From Sarcocystis neurona (lineage: Eukaryota > Apicomplexa > Conoidasida > Eucoccidiorida > Sarcocystidae), in the NCBI GenBank assembly GCA_000727475.1, contig KL647288.1, positions 4,659,302-4,723,301 on the forward strand: a DNA stretch of 64,000 nucleotides, given 5' to 3'. Shown here piece by piece: positions 1-12,504 of this stretch. Below the pieces are notes generated by a model. It saw only the letters and a program-made list of their open reading frames with translations, searched no databases and was not told the origin of the DNA. Made by a program: the position numbers and the translations under genes. Position 1 is the first letter of the stretch, and every line of letters begins with the position of its first letter.

Positions 1-808
1 CTGTCGCTCCGTGGAGTGCATCATTTTTTTTCTTGCTCGGAGCTGTTGCAAGTCCTACTTTCTGTTCTGAGGGGACGCGTTGAGCGCCCACCTTCTGGAC
101 TTGTAGGAGGAGCTGCGCGTTTTACGAGGAGGTGCAGCGCGCATCCGGAGAGGGTCTCGTAGATATATTTGAATATGTGTGTGTACATTCACACGACGGA
201 GACACGTCCCTTTCTTTCCCCGAGTACTGCGTTTCACAAAGGCAAAGCAGGACACAGCCGTTTGGTGGTAGCAGCGCACAGGTGTCTCCCTTATTCCCCC
301 GAAGCCGTACAAGCGTGCAGCTATACGTGTGCGTTGCTCCGCGTGCTGTGCTGTCTTTCTTCTTAGTGATATTCGCGCCGGCACACAAAAAAAAGTCCAC
401 AGGTCGAAAGGTATGCGGTGTACGTACACTCCAGCTTGTTTCCCCACAGTTCACCATGCAACACGCGACAACTGCTTTTCGTCGTAATACACATATATCT
501 TTGCACTCCTCGATTAACACATACGTACACGTACGTCTCAATACTTCTTTGGTATATCTTGTCAAAATCAGTGGGAATGTGTGTGTGTGTGTGTGTCGCT
601 CGGAGACGTACACGTGTACTCCTGTACCTCTGTGTGGCTGAAGGTGTCCAGGTGCAGCTGGTATACACTTTTGTACGTGCCCGTATATGCTAGCATATTA
701 TATGTACTATTTTCGAGAATCTGTGTACCTCCAGCAGCTGCCGCACACCCTTGCTTCCCAGTGTTGCGCGTGAGTGTGTCTGCGTGACTCCACGTATACA
801 CACAGGCA

Positions 809-985
809 ATGCCGCAAACCGCCGGATCTGCCAACTGCTGCAATACTGAGGAAATAATAAGCAGCGTAGGAGGCGAAGGGAAGCCGCAGGATACAAGTGA
901 AAGAGACTTGCAGATTCTGGAGGAGAAGAGAAAGGCTGCAATCGCCAAACGCGAAGAACGACGCCGCCAACGTCTCCAACAGTAG
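809..985 (+). CDS. Small basic/acidic helical ORF, probably the last exon of a gene entering from the left
   Basis: The frame reads 58 codons from ATG 809 to TAG 983-985. An acceptor-like CAG lies just upstream (803-805), so this could be a terminal exon starting at 806 instead of a stand-alone gene. The protein is markedly protein-like: an acidic stretch (NTEEIISS) followed by a charged helix rich in E, K, R and A and ending RRRQRLQQ. No family was recognised. A possible upstream exon lies around 105-175 (residues EEVQRASGEGLVDIFEY), where GAATAT|GTGTGT could act as a phase-0 donor; that joining is speculative. The opposite strand is also open here but gives a less plausible Leu/Ser/Phe-rich peptide. 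Confidence 0.4.
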   Translation: MPQTAGSANCCNTEEIISSVGGEGKPQDTSERDLQILEEKRKAAIAKREERRRQRLQQ

Positions 986-3900
986 AACAGTGTCATTCCG
1001 CACTCGGACTGCCTACCCGGCTGCTACCGCTGCGACCTAGGCCGCTGGTGCGTCCTCCGCTGGATAAGGCTACCCATGCTGCTGTTTGTGCTGCCGCCGC
1101 TCCTTACGCTGCTGTTGCCGAGGCTGCCGCTGATGGTCCCTGTGGTGCTACCGCGTGCTGCGTGTATACTGTTGCTGTTGCGTGTGCTTTTATCTTGTGC
1201 TGCTTCTGATCGTGAAACGCGTTCCGCTCCTGCCGCTATTGGACGACTCAGGCAGGAATCCAGCAGTGGCAGCAAGTTGAAACTACGGGTGCATACAATC
1301 CCTGTGGATTACATCAGTTAGTCCACATAACACGTATATGTATATATATACGTATATTTCTGGGGCGATTATACGCTTGTGCCTCTCCCGGAGATGTTTT
1401 TTCTCTGGTCAGCACAGGAAGAAACATTTGGACTCCTTTTTCCTTATGTACACCGTGTACCATATATTGCCGGGGAACAAATACGTACTCGGCCCGACAT
1501 CATTTGCTTTCTTTTTTCATCACTTGTATCAAGTGAACTTCTCCCTGAACGTATTTTGCACTTCGGCGAAGCAGATAAAAAGCTGTGCCTCTCCTTATAC
1601 CGTTGCCGCGTATCACTCAGAACATCGCAACCTACACGACGTAACCTCTTCGAAATCACTTTGTCTTCTTCACCCCCAGTTGTACCAGAAGTGTTCCGTC
1701 GTGCCTCACTTGGTTCTGTGCCAGTAGAAATCCGACTTTCACGGTATTATCCCGTAGTATAGTGTAACACATAACCCGTGCGCTACTTCTCCTTCACCTG
1801 TAGGTCCCTCCCCTCTGCCTCCCCAGCAAAAGTGGATACCAGCATCTATGTCACATTTGCGCAGGCACGGCAACAATTACCGTAGCGCCGCGCGTTACTC
1901 CGCGATAGAAAACTATCTGTTGCATAACGAGGAAATCCTGACACGTATTATATTTCATCGTGCACCGTACCGAGTGCTACCTCGCCACAGATCGGCAAGG
2001 TATTACAACCTATAAAATCTCGAACAGAGTTTGTCGTCTGTAGCATTCTTGAAAGTTGGTCGCATTTACCACGCTTACAGCGTATAATTCAGCCGCACGA
2101 GCCTATGCGGAGGGGCACATAATCAAATGCTATTATTGTGTAGCAAATGGTCTGGCGCAATGCTACATCGTGTTGCATCTATTGTTACACTGAGACTATT
2201 TTTGATGAGCCGCTGCCGTCATCTGTATCACACCTCAGCAGTAACCGTGTCAACCGCACCACTGTGGAAGCAGAGAGCTCCTGAGGAACTCCTGAGAACT
2301 ACCAGAAAACTTTTTACTGAAAAGCGACATGGAAACCGCTCCTCCTTCTACCAGTATTACCCTCACTACACAAGACTACGGAGTACTGGAATAGGCACGT
2401 GTGTAATGTCACGTCGTTATATACGCGTGCTATAAACACCTACATATACATATATATATATACATATGTAGATGTATGTACGCGTGTCCGTATACCCGAG
2501 GTCCTTCGCAGTAACCACTTGTAACTCATGAGACTGCTGTGCTTTATGCGTGAAACTGCAGCACGGAGGGAAGCAAGTATAATTTGTGTCCTGTGCTTCC
2601 GGCATTTATTATAGTTCTGAGAGCTGCTCGAAGTTGTACGGTTCGTGAGGCATATGGTTTGACAGAGGCATACAGGAATGTGGAATGATCTAGATATATG
2701 CAGCAATTGAAGCTCTGTGCGTGGGACAGACGTGTACGCAGCCCGCAGATGTGTAAGCGCTATCCTCTGATAAAGATGTTACACCTACCGTTTGTGTTAA
2801 GTTGGCAAATGCTATGAAGAAGTACGCAAGTTGCACGAACAGTGTACTAGTTGTTTAAATGATCAGAATGGCGTCCAAAATAATATAGGTACACGGAGAT
2901 CTAGACTCCTCGTCAATCTTACTTTGAAATATCTTTGTCGGGCAAGGTAGCTGCAACGTTGTCGGTGTCTGAATCTGTCTTTACAGATGCAACTCGAAGA
3001 CGATCAGCGACACGTAGAATTTGTTGCAACACGCAGAGTAATTCTTGCAGTGTCCCTAGATGCTGTGAGTGCGTCTGTCTTCCTCTCATGCTCTTCTACA
3101 GTATTCCCTGTGTTGCATTTTAGAAACAGCAATTCCCTAAGTGCTAACAATCTTCATAGAGCTAACGTGGGCTAATAATACATGGGATAGTGCCCAGTGC
3201 TAATAAGAATTTCAGCTCCAGAGAAGCTACTGGACGAGTAGGACGGGGAATTGTGCACGCGAAAAAAAGAGTTAAACTCGTGTTAGGATAGAGAACACGC
3301 TGCACAAATCACTGCAATCACAAGAAGAGGCCTCCTGGTGTGTAGGCACACGTTCCCTGCGGGAGGTGAAGATTGCATCTTTTGAAAAAACAGTGGCGGC
3401 TACTTTGTGAATAGTCATGGAAAGCTTCATACCGCGTTTACCAATGGAATGGCACCTTACCTGTTTAGACACGTTCTGAGGTATACGGGAAGCGGCGTCT
3501 GCTGTACATAGTGAATATGGAAAAGGAGTGCTAAACACTTTCATTCTTCAAGTAATTAAGCTTCTCTAATACACACACGTCTACGTGCACGCACATCTGT
3601 AGCGAAGTACACATTTGCAGTGCTGTAGAAGGCTAGAACGCTGGAAACAAAAGAACCAATTGACTGCTACTGTGCTCAACTGGCAAGTCACTGGAGCCTG
3701 CGCACCTACCAGTAAGCAGCGCTTGTCCTGGCGGGTGCGTGCACTCGTGGTGTGCTCCTGGAGATATCATCCGTACAAGGAAATGGACGCAGGCGAATGC
3801 GTCAACCGTAGGTTACATATATATGTACATATCCATGCATACACTTCTGTGACAAATAAAGGAAAGTTTGATTGAAATGCGTGTGCCGTCCAGAAGTCGG

Positions 3901-6239
3901 CAGTAAACGAGGAGTTAGGACACCACGTTCACACGCAAGTATGCATCGATTCTCACAGGTATGTATGTTTATACACATATATAGTTGTATGCGTAGACAC
4001 ACGCTCCCCTCCGGTTCTGTGGCTGGCGGCGCTGTGGCTTCATGCTGTGTAGCAGACTTTCAATGCTGCATATTGCAAGTGGAAACGCGACACCTACTTG
4101 CACAACGAGAACCCTTCGCCCAAGAGTTCAATAGACACTTTCGAAAGGCAACTCCGTTGTGCTCTACGGACAGGCATTTTAGGGAACCAGATGAATGGTG
4201 TCAACTGGAATAAAACCGAACGACCGGACGTTAGAGGATTGAATATCTCCGTTTGAAGATCGTTATGTCCACAGCAGCTTTTCTTTTAACAGGGTTCCCC
4301 AAAACAAATGCCCCCCAGTTCGACAGCAACACCTGCTCATCAGTTTCCTCATTTAAGCTGTTACTAACAGCGGGCAGCTGCCTGCTAAGAACTAGTACCT
4401 CAGAGCCGCTCCACAAGAAAGCAGATGCGTCCTCAGAACTTTAAACCTCTTTTGGGGTGAACCGAAAGCTTCGCGGTAGACTCAAGTTTCGTGTATCTCT
4501 TCGTTTGTACATCGACTCCGCATACAGACTGCATACGCGTGAACATGCCGCTTTTTACGACGAGTTCGTTGCTGCCCGCTTATAGTGGAAGACGTTTCTC
4601 TGTACGGTCATGATTTCTGTGGCGAGGAAGTTTTTGTACACTGCACTCCTCAATTCAGGAACTTTGTTTACCGACGAACGCAGCGGAGACGTGGATCCCT
4701 GAAAGAGACTTGGGCATTTCACGGACACCTAAATTTCTGTAAGCGGAGCAAATAGACTCAGAATAGATATGTCTATTCTGCGAACATGCATTTATATGTG
4801 GAAGTACGTAAAACGCGAATGTACCAAAGTGTGCGTACAGCAGCTCCGAGGCTCCTCACTGATGTTGAGGAAGCGGATGCGCACAGACGCGCGGGACAGG
4901 ACAGGGCAAGTCAAAGTTACATATTCTGCGTGTATTTAGGTAAGAAACTACGATACTAACAAACGGAGTATATTCGTATGCAAACACATGTGCTGACTGT
5001 GTAGCACTTTGTATTTCTACCGTATTGCACATGAAGCTTCCCTGTCGTCGACACTCCGATCTACCGTGGTAATTAGGGGGGGAAGCGACAGCGCACCATG
5101 AAGTTTAGCGGCTGCACGTTGAATGCGCGCCTGGTACATTCGCCTGCTCGGTGCCAGCGTTACCGATGATGATGGAAACTAGAGAGAAAGGACACGGGTA
5201 CACACGTATTCTTGCAAGTACACGTGTACGTGCGGTGGTCTCCAGAACCAGTGCGCGGACCCCGAGGCCACAGAAGTCAGCCCTCCATACATCGTAGGCA
5301 GAACACCAAGGCCTAGGAAACAGGAATGCAGGTCCCCACAGGTGAGTCTAAATGCGGCACTCACATCGTGCGACAGTTGCTCACGAGAGACTGAACTGTG
5401 ACCGGCAAATTTGTTACTATGTAAATAGTCCTTCGGGACAGGCGTCTACTGCCGTATAGCAGTCTTCTTGTGTTTTATTACGGTCTGCACTTGTGTGATA
5501 CGTCGGCGGGACCGTAGAAGAAAAAAAAAAACATTTCTGAATTTCCTGCGACGTTTTATGCGCTGGCGCTGCAGTGACGAAGAACCTAGCGACACGTAGA
5601 ACACTGAGTGTACCCGTGTGGTCAACCAAGCACGAGCATGCTCGCCGTACGTGCCTACGTCTTGAGATACGTAGATGCCAGAGGAACACACACAGTGCCA
5701 ACCAAAGGACGCGCCTTGTTAACATTTTTCAATGAAGGCGGACAAAGCAAATGAGTACATGTATATTCGTCCAGAGACGAAGGCAAAGCTTTTTACATCA
5801 GCACTGTCACTGCGCAGCCCTTGTAGCCACTGTAAACAGAGCAGGTAGCCACGGGCTCTGGTGGTTCAGATTCCTGCATATTTTGGACAATAGGATGCAC
5901 ATTTGCCGCGATGTTCAAAATGGTGTGGTTTTAGCCGTAAAGCTACACATATGTAGACGCATGCTGGTAAATGCATTCTACCAAGATGATGTGACAAAGC
6001 AGCGCAGTCAATTACAGTGACGCCATACTCAAGCAGAAGAGCCCCGTCCGCTGCTCTGTGTACGAAGGGACCCCGCCTTGCGTCTCACGGCGGGGGGAGA
6101 ACTCGGTTCGAAAGAGGCAGATGAAGGGAAGAAGAGATTAAATGAGGAGGCATTGAAGCTGCAGGAGGACAAACTAAGAAAAAGCAGCCTGGTAGGAGGA
6201 GCCTACTAGGTTGAGAACGCGTCAAAGCCATTTGCGTGG
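986..6239. other. No supported gene; scattered short ORFs and microsatellite
   Basis: About 5.2 kb with only short ORFs (102 codons or fewer) and no recognisable motif. 1024-1275 is GCT/CTG-rich, readable as a Leu/Ala-rich peptide on + or a Ser-rich peptide on -. Short TA/TG tracts occur at about 1338-1360 and 2445-2470. 5521-5531 is a poly-A run. Exons of an upstream gene could hide here but I cannot support any. Confidence 0.5.
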
Positions 6240-6755
6240 ATGTCGCCGCGTCGCCAATGTTCTGCCGATTCAACGGTCCTCCTGCCGTTTTTCTCTGACA
6301 GTTCCACTGGAAACAACCACCTTCAGCCTTGCACGAGATCCAGACTCTACGAACGGTGGACCAGTACCGTTATGCCGGATACAAGCATAGCTTCCTTGCT
6401 CAACCCTCCTTCATGCCAAATTATTCCTCCTGTTATCCAGCCGCCAGCGCGTTGCCGGCGTGAACGGAGACACATTTCCATGAGTGCTGACGCATTTGTC
6501 GGCGGCAGCAAATGTACACAACTTCCCCTTTTGAATTCGTACACTCTCGCCTCTATTTTGACTTCTTCCCACTACCGTTCCACGACGCAACCGCCCTCTC
6601 CGTTCGGCGGCCGTAGTACACAACGGAATTTCAATCTTTGGTGCAAATATCTGAGTGGAAACTACGTTTCATCCTGCAGCTATGGCGCTTGTGCTAGTGG
6701 ATTGAAATGCTCCCACGAATCATCAAAGAGAGGCCTCTGTGGTGGTTCTGCTTGA
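6240..6755 (+). CDS. Hypothetical ORF, 171 codons
   Basis: ATG-initiated ORF from 6240 to a TGA ending at 6755, the longest single frame in the first 9 kb. The product is Ser/Thr/Pro-rich with a Cys-containing tail (residues include SCSYGACASGLKCS). No domain, signal peptide or membrane segment is evident. Composition resembles the low-complexity parts of coccidian proteins but could equally be chance. It lies upstream of, and on the same strand as, the large hydrolase gene. No splice joining to that gene is apparent, because the frame of that gene has a stop 27 nt before its own ATG. Confidence 0.22.
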   Translation: MSPRRQCSADSTVLLPFFSDSSTGNNHLQPCTRSRLYERWTSTVMPDTSIASLLNPPSCQIIPPVIQPPARCRRERRHISMSADAFVGGSKCTQLPLLNSYTLASILTSSHYRSTTQPPSPFGGRSTQRNFNLWCKYLSGNYVSSCSYGACASGLKCSHESSKRGLCGGSA

Positions 6756-7006
6756 AGAGATACTTTCAACCGATGTGACTTTGTGACTTAGTAATGTAAG
6801 TGAAGGCGGGTCAATCAATTCCAGCTCTTCCTACTGCTTCTATGTATTTCAGGGTGTTTGTTTTTGCCGTACAACACACACGCTCGTGCTGGCGACATAC
6901 AGGTGGTCACCGCGATGGCTTCTGCATATTCCACTCTCCAGAGCCGTCTTTGACCGTGCGTTTCTTGCAAATTGCGTAGCGTGAGCATTTGTACTCTATC
7001 TTCTTA

Positions 7007-7413
7007 ACCGAATGGAGGCGTTCTGCTAAGGATACATAGGTGTCTCCGCAATCTCCCTGGAAGTCGGCATTGTAAAGCTATTGCAGACACGACGCCTACA
7101 GCTTGTTCACACTTCACATATATACAGAATACATGTATATCTGCTACACACACTCAAACATACGTGACCATTTACATATGCACCTTAATTCAATATACCA
7201 AACCTATGTCCTAACCGAGTGAAAACGTTCTGCTAACGGTAGATAAGTGTCTCCGCAATCTTCCTGGAAGTCGGCATTGTAAAGCTATTGCAGACACGAC
7301 GTCTACAGCTTGTACATACTTTCAATATACACAAAATACTTATGTATGTGCTACACACCCTCACGTATACGTGACCGTTTACATACGCATCTTAACTGTG
7401 TACACCAAACACA
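7007..7413. repeat. Tandem duplication, about 207-bp unit, two copies
   Basis: The segment starting ACCGAATGGAGGCGTTCTGC at 7007 recurs from 7214 (ACCGAGTGAAAACGTTCTGC). Both copies share the block GGAAGTCGGCATTGTAAAGC, an AGACACGACG motif, and a TA/TG-rich tail with ACACACCCTC or ACACACACTC. Copies differ by scattered substitutions, so the duplication is not recent. No coding frame is conserved through it. Confidence 0.75.
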
Positions 7414-9395
7414 TGTCTCCATATATATATATATATATATATAGACACATGTAAGTCCACAGGCACCACCGTATACGTTTCTAGATATCCGAGGATGTCT
7501 CTGGCTGCTACTTAGTCTATCGACGTGTGCCTCTTCCTGCACGGCTGTGAAATTTTGCCTTCTACTACTTTCGCGTATATACTCGTAGTAAAACCAATGT
7601 TCGGTGCGTAAGTACCTGGTCATGCCACATCCTACGCGATTTGCAAACGTCTGCCCTTATTGCTTTCACTCCTGCGGCATTGTGTCGGGCCCACCTGATC
7701 TCCTTTTTTCATTATCTGCTTCTACGGACCTTCTTCTCGCCTCTCTGCTCTATTTCTTCTCCTCTGTGACAACTTTTACAGTTTGAAACGCCTTTTCTCC
7801 CTTATCCACCGCATTTTCTATTGCTATTGTTGCACGCGAAGAAATTCTTCGCAAACATCGCTGAAGATCAAGGCACTACGCAGAAGAGATTGTACACAAC
7901 GCTGGAAAGCACTGGAAAAACTACGTCTCCTCATTTTCAGTATTGGCCTATCATAGGCTTCGAGTAGTCGCAGCAGTTGGGTGCTGTGTCTGCACATGAT
8001 CTGCAGAACGAGCCCGTCTCTCTTGAGGACGCGCGATACAGTGTTCGAAGCTTCTCGTCAGCGGTTCCACTGGTATACACATGCACTCACAAACGTATGT
8101 CTGTGTTTGTATTCCGCGTGGACGTCGATAATCTTCGCGGCTTGCTGAAATAAGGTCCACTCCTTGGAACTGGTGGCACCTGCGCAAATGCTGTACGTGT
8201 ATACGTGTACACATGTGTGCATATGTATGTTTGTTGATTCACAAACGCTGCGACTCACTTTTTGACCATAGTGTGGTCGATAATGTGCAGGGCTCGACCT
8301 TGTAGAATCTTGGTTTTTTAGATGGGAAACTTGGTGACTTTTTTTACGGTGTCAAGTACATTCATATGCGAGCAGATACTTTCGGGGGGACTTTCCCCCC
8401 CACTCTCTCTCAACGCATGCAGATTCAGACTGGTCATTAATAATTATACAGATGTGAACGACGAAACAGGGAAAAGCTATCTTTGTGAGAGATTTTGTCA
8501 CGGCAGTGGTCAAAATGATATGAGCGACTGCAGGGTAGAAAGTGGAGCATGACAATGGAAAGCAAGCAACTTGTGATCTCTGTGCTGAACTTCCTGCAGA
8601 GAGAGTGTGGACAGGTGGAAAGAGGTAGACCGCGGAAGAGAAGTCAAATAGAAGATGAGGCCTCTTTTTTGCTGAAGGAACCGCCCCCACGCAAGTTCAG
8701 AACGTCATATCCGTATCTAGTTGTAGATGCGCACATACGTAATGTGCACTGGTATACGCACCTGTATGTTTAAGTTAGCGGCAGACTGCGCGTACCCATG
8801 TACATATAAAGGGCCTCCAGTTTACGTGTGTATATATATGTATACGTATATACGGCTGTAGAGGAAAAGAGAGAGAAAAATAAAACTAGCTGGATGTCTG
8901 TGTTCCCTGTTCTGTCTGTCTCTGACCCTTTCTAATATATATATATATATATGTATACGCATTCTTCAACGTCAAGGATCCTGGTGGGCATACGCCAGGA
9001 CCTCGTGGCACATCCGTGTCTCAATGTAGTTGAACTGTGTCACGTGTATGAAATAAGTTGTTTCTTCTCTTCCTTGGCACATCTGTGTATGGGGGCGTGT
9101 TTCTCGAGTATTTCTTGGATTGTTTCAGCACTGCTGTACGTATCTCAGCGCCTACAGCACCCCTGCGTATTTGCGTGTACGTATTCGTGGACGATTCCTT
9201 GTATGTCGCTCACTCTCCTCCCCTCTACATATGTGCGGGCAGCTGTATGTGTACATCAGTCTCTCACTCGTTTGTAAATAGTTGTGTTGGCGTTGAAAAG
9301 AAAAATTGCCTTCATGTGAATGAAAGCGAAGAAATTTGCATAGCCTCCCATACGTGGAGGCTCCCGCGTGAATTCTCCAAATTTTTGCGGGAAAG
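7414..9395. other. Non-coding sequence upstream of the large hydrolase gene, with AT microsatellites
   Basis: TA runs occur at 7422-7442 and 8935-8955, and a YR-alternating tract at 8825-8855. No ORF longer than 113 codons, and none has a recognisable motif. The 5' UTR and promoter of the gene starting at 9396 should lie here. No TATA-type or known coccidian promoter element could be assigned by eye. Confidence 0.45.
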
Positions 9396-12300
9396 ATGAA
9401 GTCGACTAGACGTGCCTCTCGCAGAAAGCTGTTTTCCTTGCAGTTGCTGCCTCCTAGGAGGCACAGGCCTTTGCAAAGCAACTTTCGCTCCGCTGCAGCA
9501 GCTGCGGCGGCCCGTCCTCTGCTGCCCGCCGAAGCCGAAGATGCGCTCGTAGCAGGAAATGTTGTTGCTGCTCGCTTTAGGGTGCAGGAAACGCAAGCTG
9601 CAGCAGCAGAAGCAAGGACAACAGCAGAAGCAAGGACAGCAGGGGCAACGGCAGGAGTAACAGGAAAAGCGACAGGAGCAGCAGAAACAACGGCAGGAGC
9701 AGCAGCCGCAGCAACAGGCTCAACAGCAGCGGCGGCAACAAGGGCTTGCAGAACAGCGCCAGGGAGTGTTGTTAACCGCCTGGTGCTGCAACCAGGGGGG
9801 AGAGGAGCAGCAGCACCAACGACAGCAGCTGAAGGCTCTGTGGTGCATGTTTCAGAGGAAGACACGGATGGAAGGGCAAGAGCAGAGACGGATGGCGGCT
9901 TGCCATGGCAGTCTGCTCACTACGATCCTCTAGCAGCAAGCGACCTAGCAGCTGCACCAGAACGGCCTGCACCTGCCTTTTCTTCGGGTCGCTGGTCGTC
10001 TGCTTTGTGCTCCTTTGTGCTGCGGCGCAGACAAAGCTGCAGCCCTGCTTGCGAAGCGACAGCTGCTGGTGCCCTTGGATGCTCGGATGGGGCGGGCGTG
10101 ATGTGGGAGATGGGCTCCCGGCAGCAGAGAGTGACTCTTCAAATTGGCAAAGAAGCACAAGTAATGAGGCGAGGAGACGGAGGACCAGGAGCACAAGAAG
10201 CGAAGGCAGACAGGGATGCAGCACCAACCAAAGAGCAGACAGTAGCAGATGCAAGAGCAGCCGCAAGAGCAACAGAAGCGACAGTAGCAGATGCAGCAGA
10301 AGCAGCAGCAGCAGCAACAACAGCAGCAGCAGCGGGCGAGACTGAAACTCAAGGAGAGGAAGCAGTGGAGGAGAACGAAGGAACGGAGAGAAAGGCAGTG
10401 CTGCGGGGAAAGACAGGCAGTCGCTACTCTTTGCTACGTCTACAGCAGAACCAAAGTTCGACAAAGTGTACGTATTCTTATACTTTTTCCTCTTCGTCTT
10501 CTTTCTCGCGTCCCACTTGCTCTGTCTCTTCTTCCTTTGCTTCGACGTTCCCTTCGTTGTCTTCTTTTCATTTTCCGGAGTCGTCCAGCTTATCTGCTTT
10601 TTCCTCTTCTTCCGTTTCCTCGTACTCTTCTTCTCTTTCATATTCTCCTGTCCTTAGGGAGAACAAGACCTCTCTCTTTCTCAGTGAATCACTCTGCGCA
10701 GCGCCGGCACCAGTTGGTGCGTTGATACAACCCGTAGGAGCAGCAGACGCAACAGACGCTGCTGCTCCTCCTTCTTACGGCTCCGCTGCCGAAGATTCTA
10801 CCGTTCCTGCTCCTGGTGCTCCCCCTCCTCCTGCTATTCCTTCGGCAGCTGCTGCGCCTGCTGAAGCTGCTCCTGCTGCTTCTGCTGCTGCAGCCGACGG
10901 TGCTGCCGCGGCTCCCGGGTTTGCCACGCGGGTGAGTGTCCTGCAAGGAGACGCACCAGGAGTGACATTAGGGGGGGGGGCTGTCGGCGGAACCACAGGA
11001 AGGAGAAGTTTTTTGGGTCGCGCACCTGGTGAGCAGGGAAGTGCCTCTCCATTTGGTCGAGCTGTTGCTGCTCCTATTGGCGGTGGTGGAACGGGCTCTC
11101 CCCGGGGTGCGGGAGCCAGTCCTCGCGGTCGATCTCCGAGGACTGCTGCCGCAGCTACTGGTGGTGATCGGCCTGCACCGGCTGGCGTTTCTCCTTTTGC
11201 AGACATCGGCAGCAGTAGCGCGTCTGGGCGGACGCAGACACCGAGAGGGCGTTCGTCTCATCTTTTCGGCCCGTCAGCGCATGCAGCAGGAGGAGGAGTC
11301 GCAGCAGCAGCGGAGGCCAAGCAGCAGCCGCCCCAGCAGCCTCTGTCGGACGCGACAGCATTGCTGCTACGTCCCGACGGGGCAGACAAGAGAGACAAAG
11401 AGGAAGAACAGGGCGGCGCGGAGAGGGAGGGGGAAACGGAGAAGACGACGCAGAGACGGGGAGAAGGCGGTGACGGGGGACAGCTGCAGAGAGGGTCCGA
11501 AGGAGGGGGAGTTGTCCTGCTGCTTCCTGGCGGGCAGCAGCAGGTAGGTCACTCCCCGACGCAGCAGCAGCGCGAGGAACCAGGCGCAGCAGCAGCTGAG
11601 GCTGTCCCAGCGGTGGGTGGCGGCCTTGCTTCAGCAGCAGAAAAGGAGCCGCCGTTGACCCCGAGGACGGCAGCAGGGAGAAAAGCCGCTGCATCTCAGC
11701 TCGGTCCGGCGTTCGGTCTGTCACGAGCGGAGATCGAGAGACGCGTCCCAGAAGAAGCCCCAAGAGGAGAAGGAACAGGGAGAGGACGGATAGAGAAAGT
11801 TTACCGATCTTTCCGTGAACTAGAGTCTCTGGGATGCGAACATCTGCCGCTCGGAAGTTTTCGGCGGACGTTGGCGCACATGCGCTACCGTGAATTTATT
11901 CGCCGACACCACGGCCTGTTCGGGACGCGGACGGTGTCGCAGTGTCTGTGGTGGATTTTGGGCTGCGAGGTTCTGGTCGTCACTTTGGGGCTGATGACCT
12001 GCTACGAACGTGCAGACAACACCCTCGTCCGCGAATTTATCGACCTTGCGCACGTCTCTGGCAAACTTTGTCTCTACTTTTTTGCGTCCTTTGCTCTGAC
12101 GACACTACTGATCATCAAGTACGGCGGCCCGGTGATGCTGCGAGCCTCCGTCCAGCTCTCCCAGCTGACGTCTGTTTTCTTGCTGGTGACTCTGGTGGCG
12201 CTGCAGATTCGGCAGTCCGCTCTCAACAGCCCCGCCTGCTCCACCGCCTTTTACTCCACCCGCCTCAACACGAACGGTGTGACGATTCTCAACGGCCTCT

Positions 12301-12504
12301 ACAGCCAGCTGCAGCTTCTGTTTTTCCTCGGCAGCATGCTCAACACGCTTCTCTGGCCTCGCCTGCACGCGGCCTGGGTGCAGAAGATATTTCTGAGCCA
12401 GTGGTATCTTGCCAAGAAAGAGCGAGTCCGTCTTCGCGTGCCTCTTCCCCCCGTCGAACACTGGCTACACAAGTCTTCCTACCACGAAAAACATTTGCGC
12501 ACCG
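9396..12504 (+). CDS. Hydrolase gene exon 1: start, low-complexity region and four membrane helices
   Basis: Residues 1-1036. ATG 9396 follows an in-frame TGA with no usable acceptor between them, so the start is well placed. Roughly the first 700 residues are Ala, Gln, Ser, Gly and charged repeats, including CAG/GCA-coded runs near 10285-10345, and carry no domain. Clear non-repetitive protein begins around residue 800 (KVYRSFRELESLGCEHLPLG). Hydrophobic helices lie at about 850-870 (CLWWILGCEVLVVTLGL), 891-908, 917-938 and 967-986. A basic juxtamembrane stretch follows. The donor is ACCG|GTGAGA (phase 1). The ORF runs on to 12620 by reading into the intron. Confidence 0.8.
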
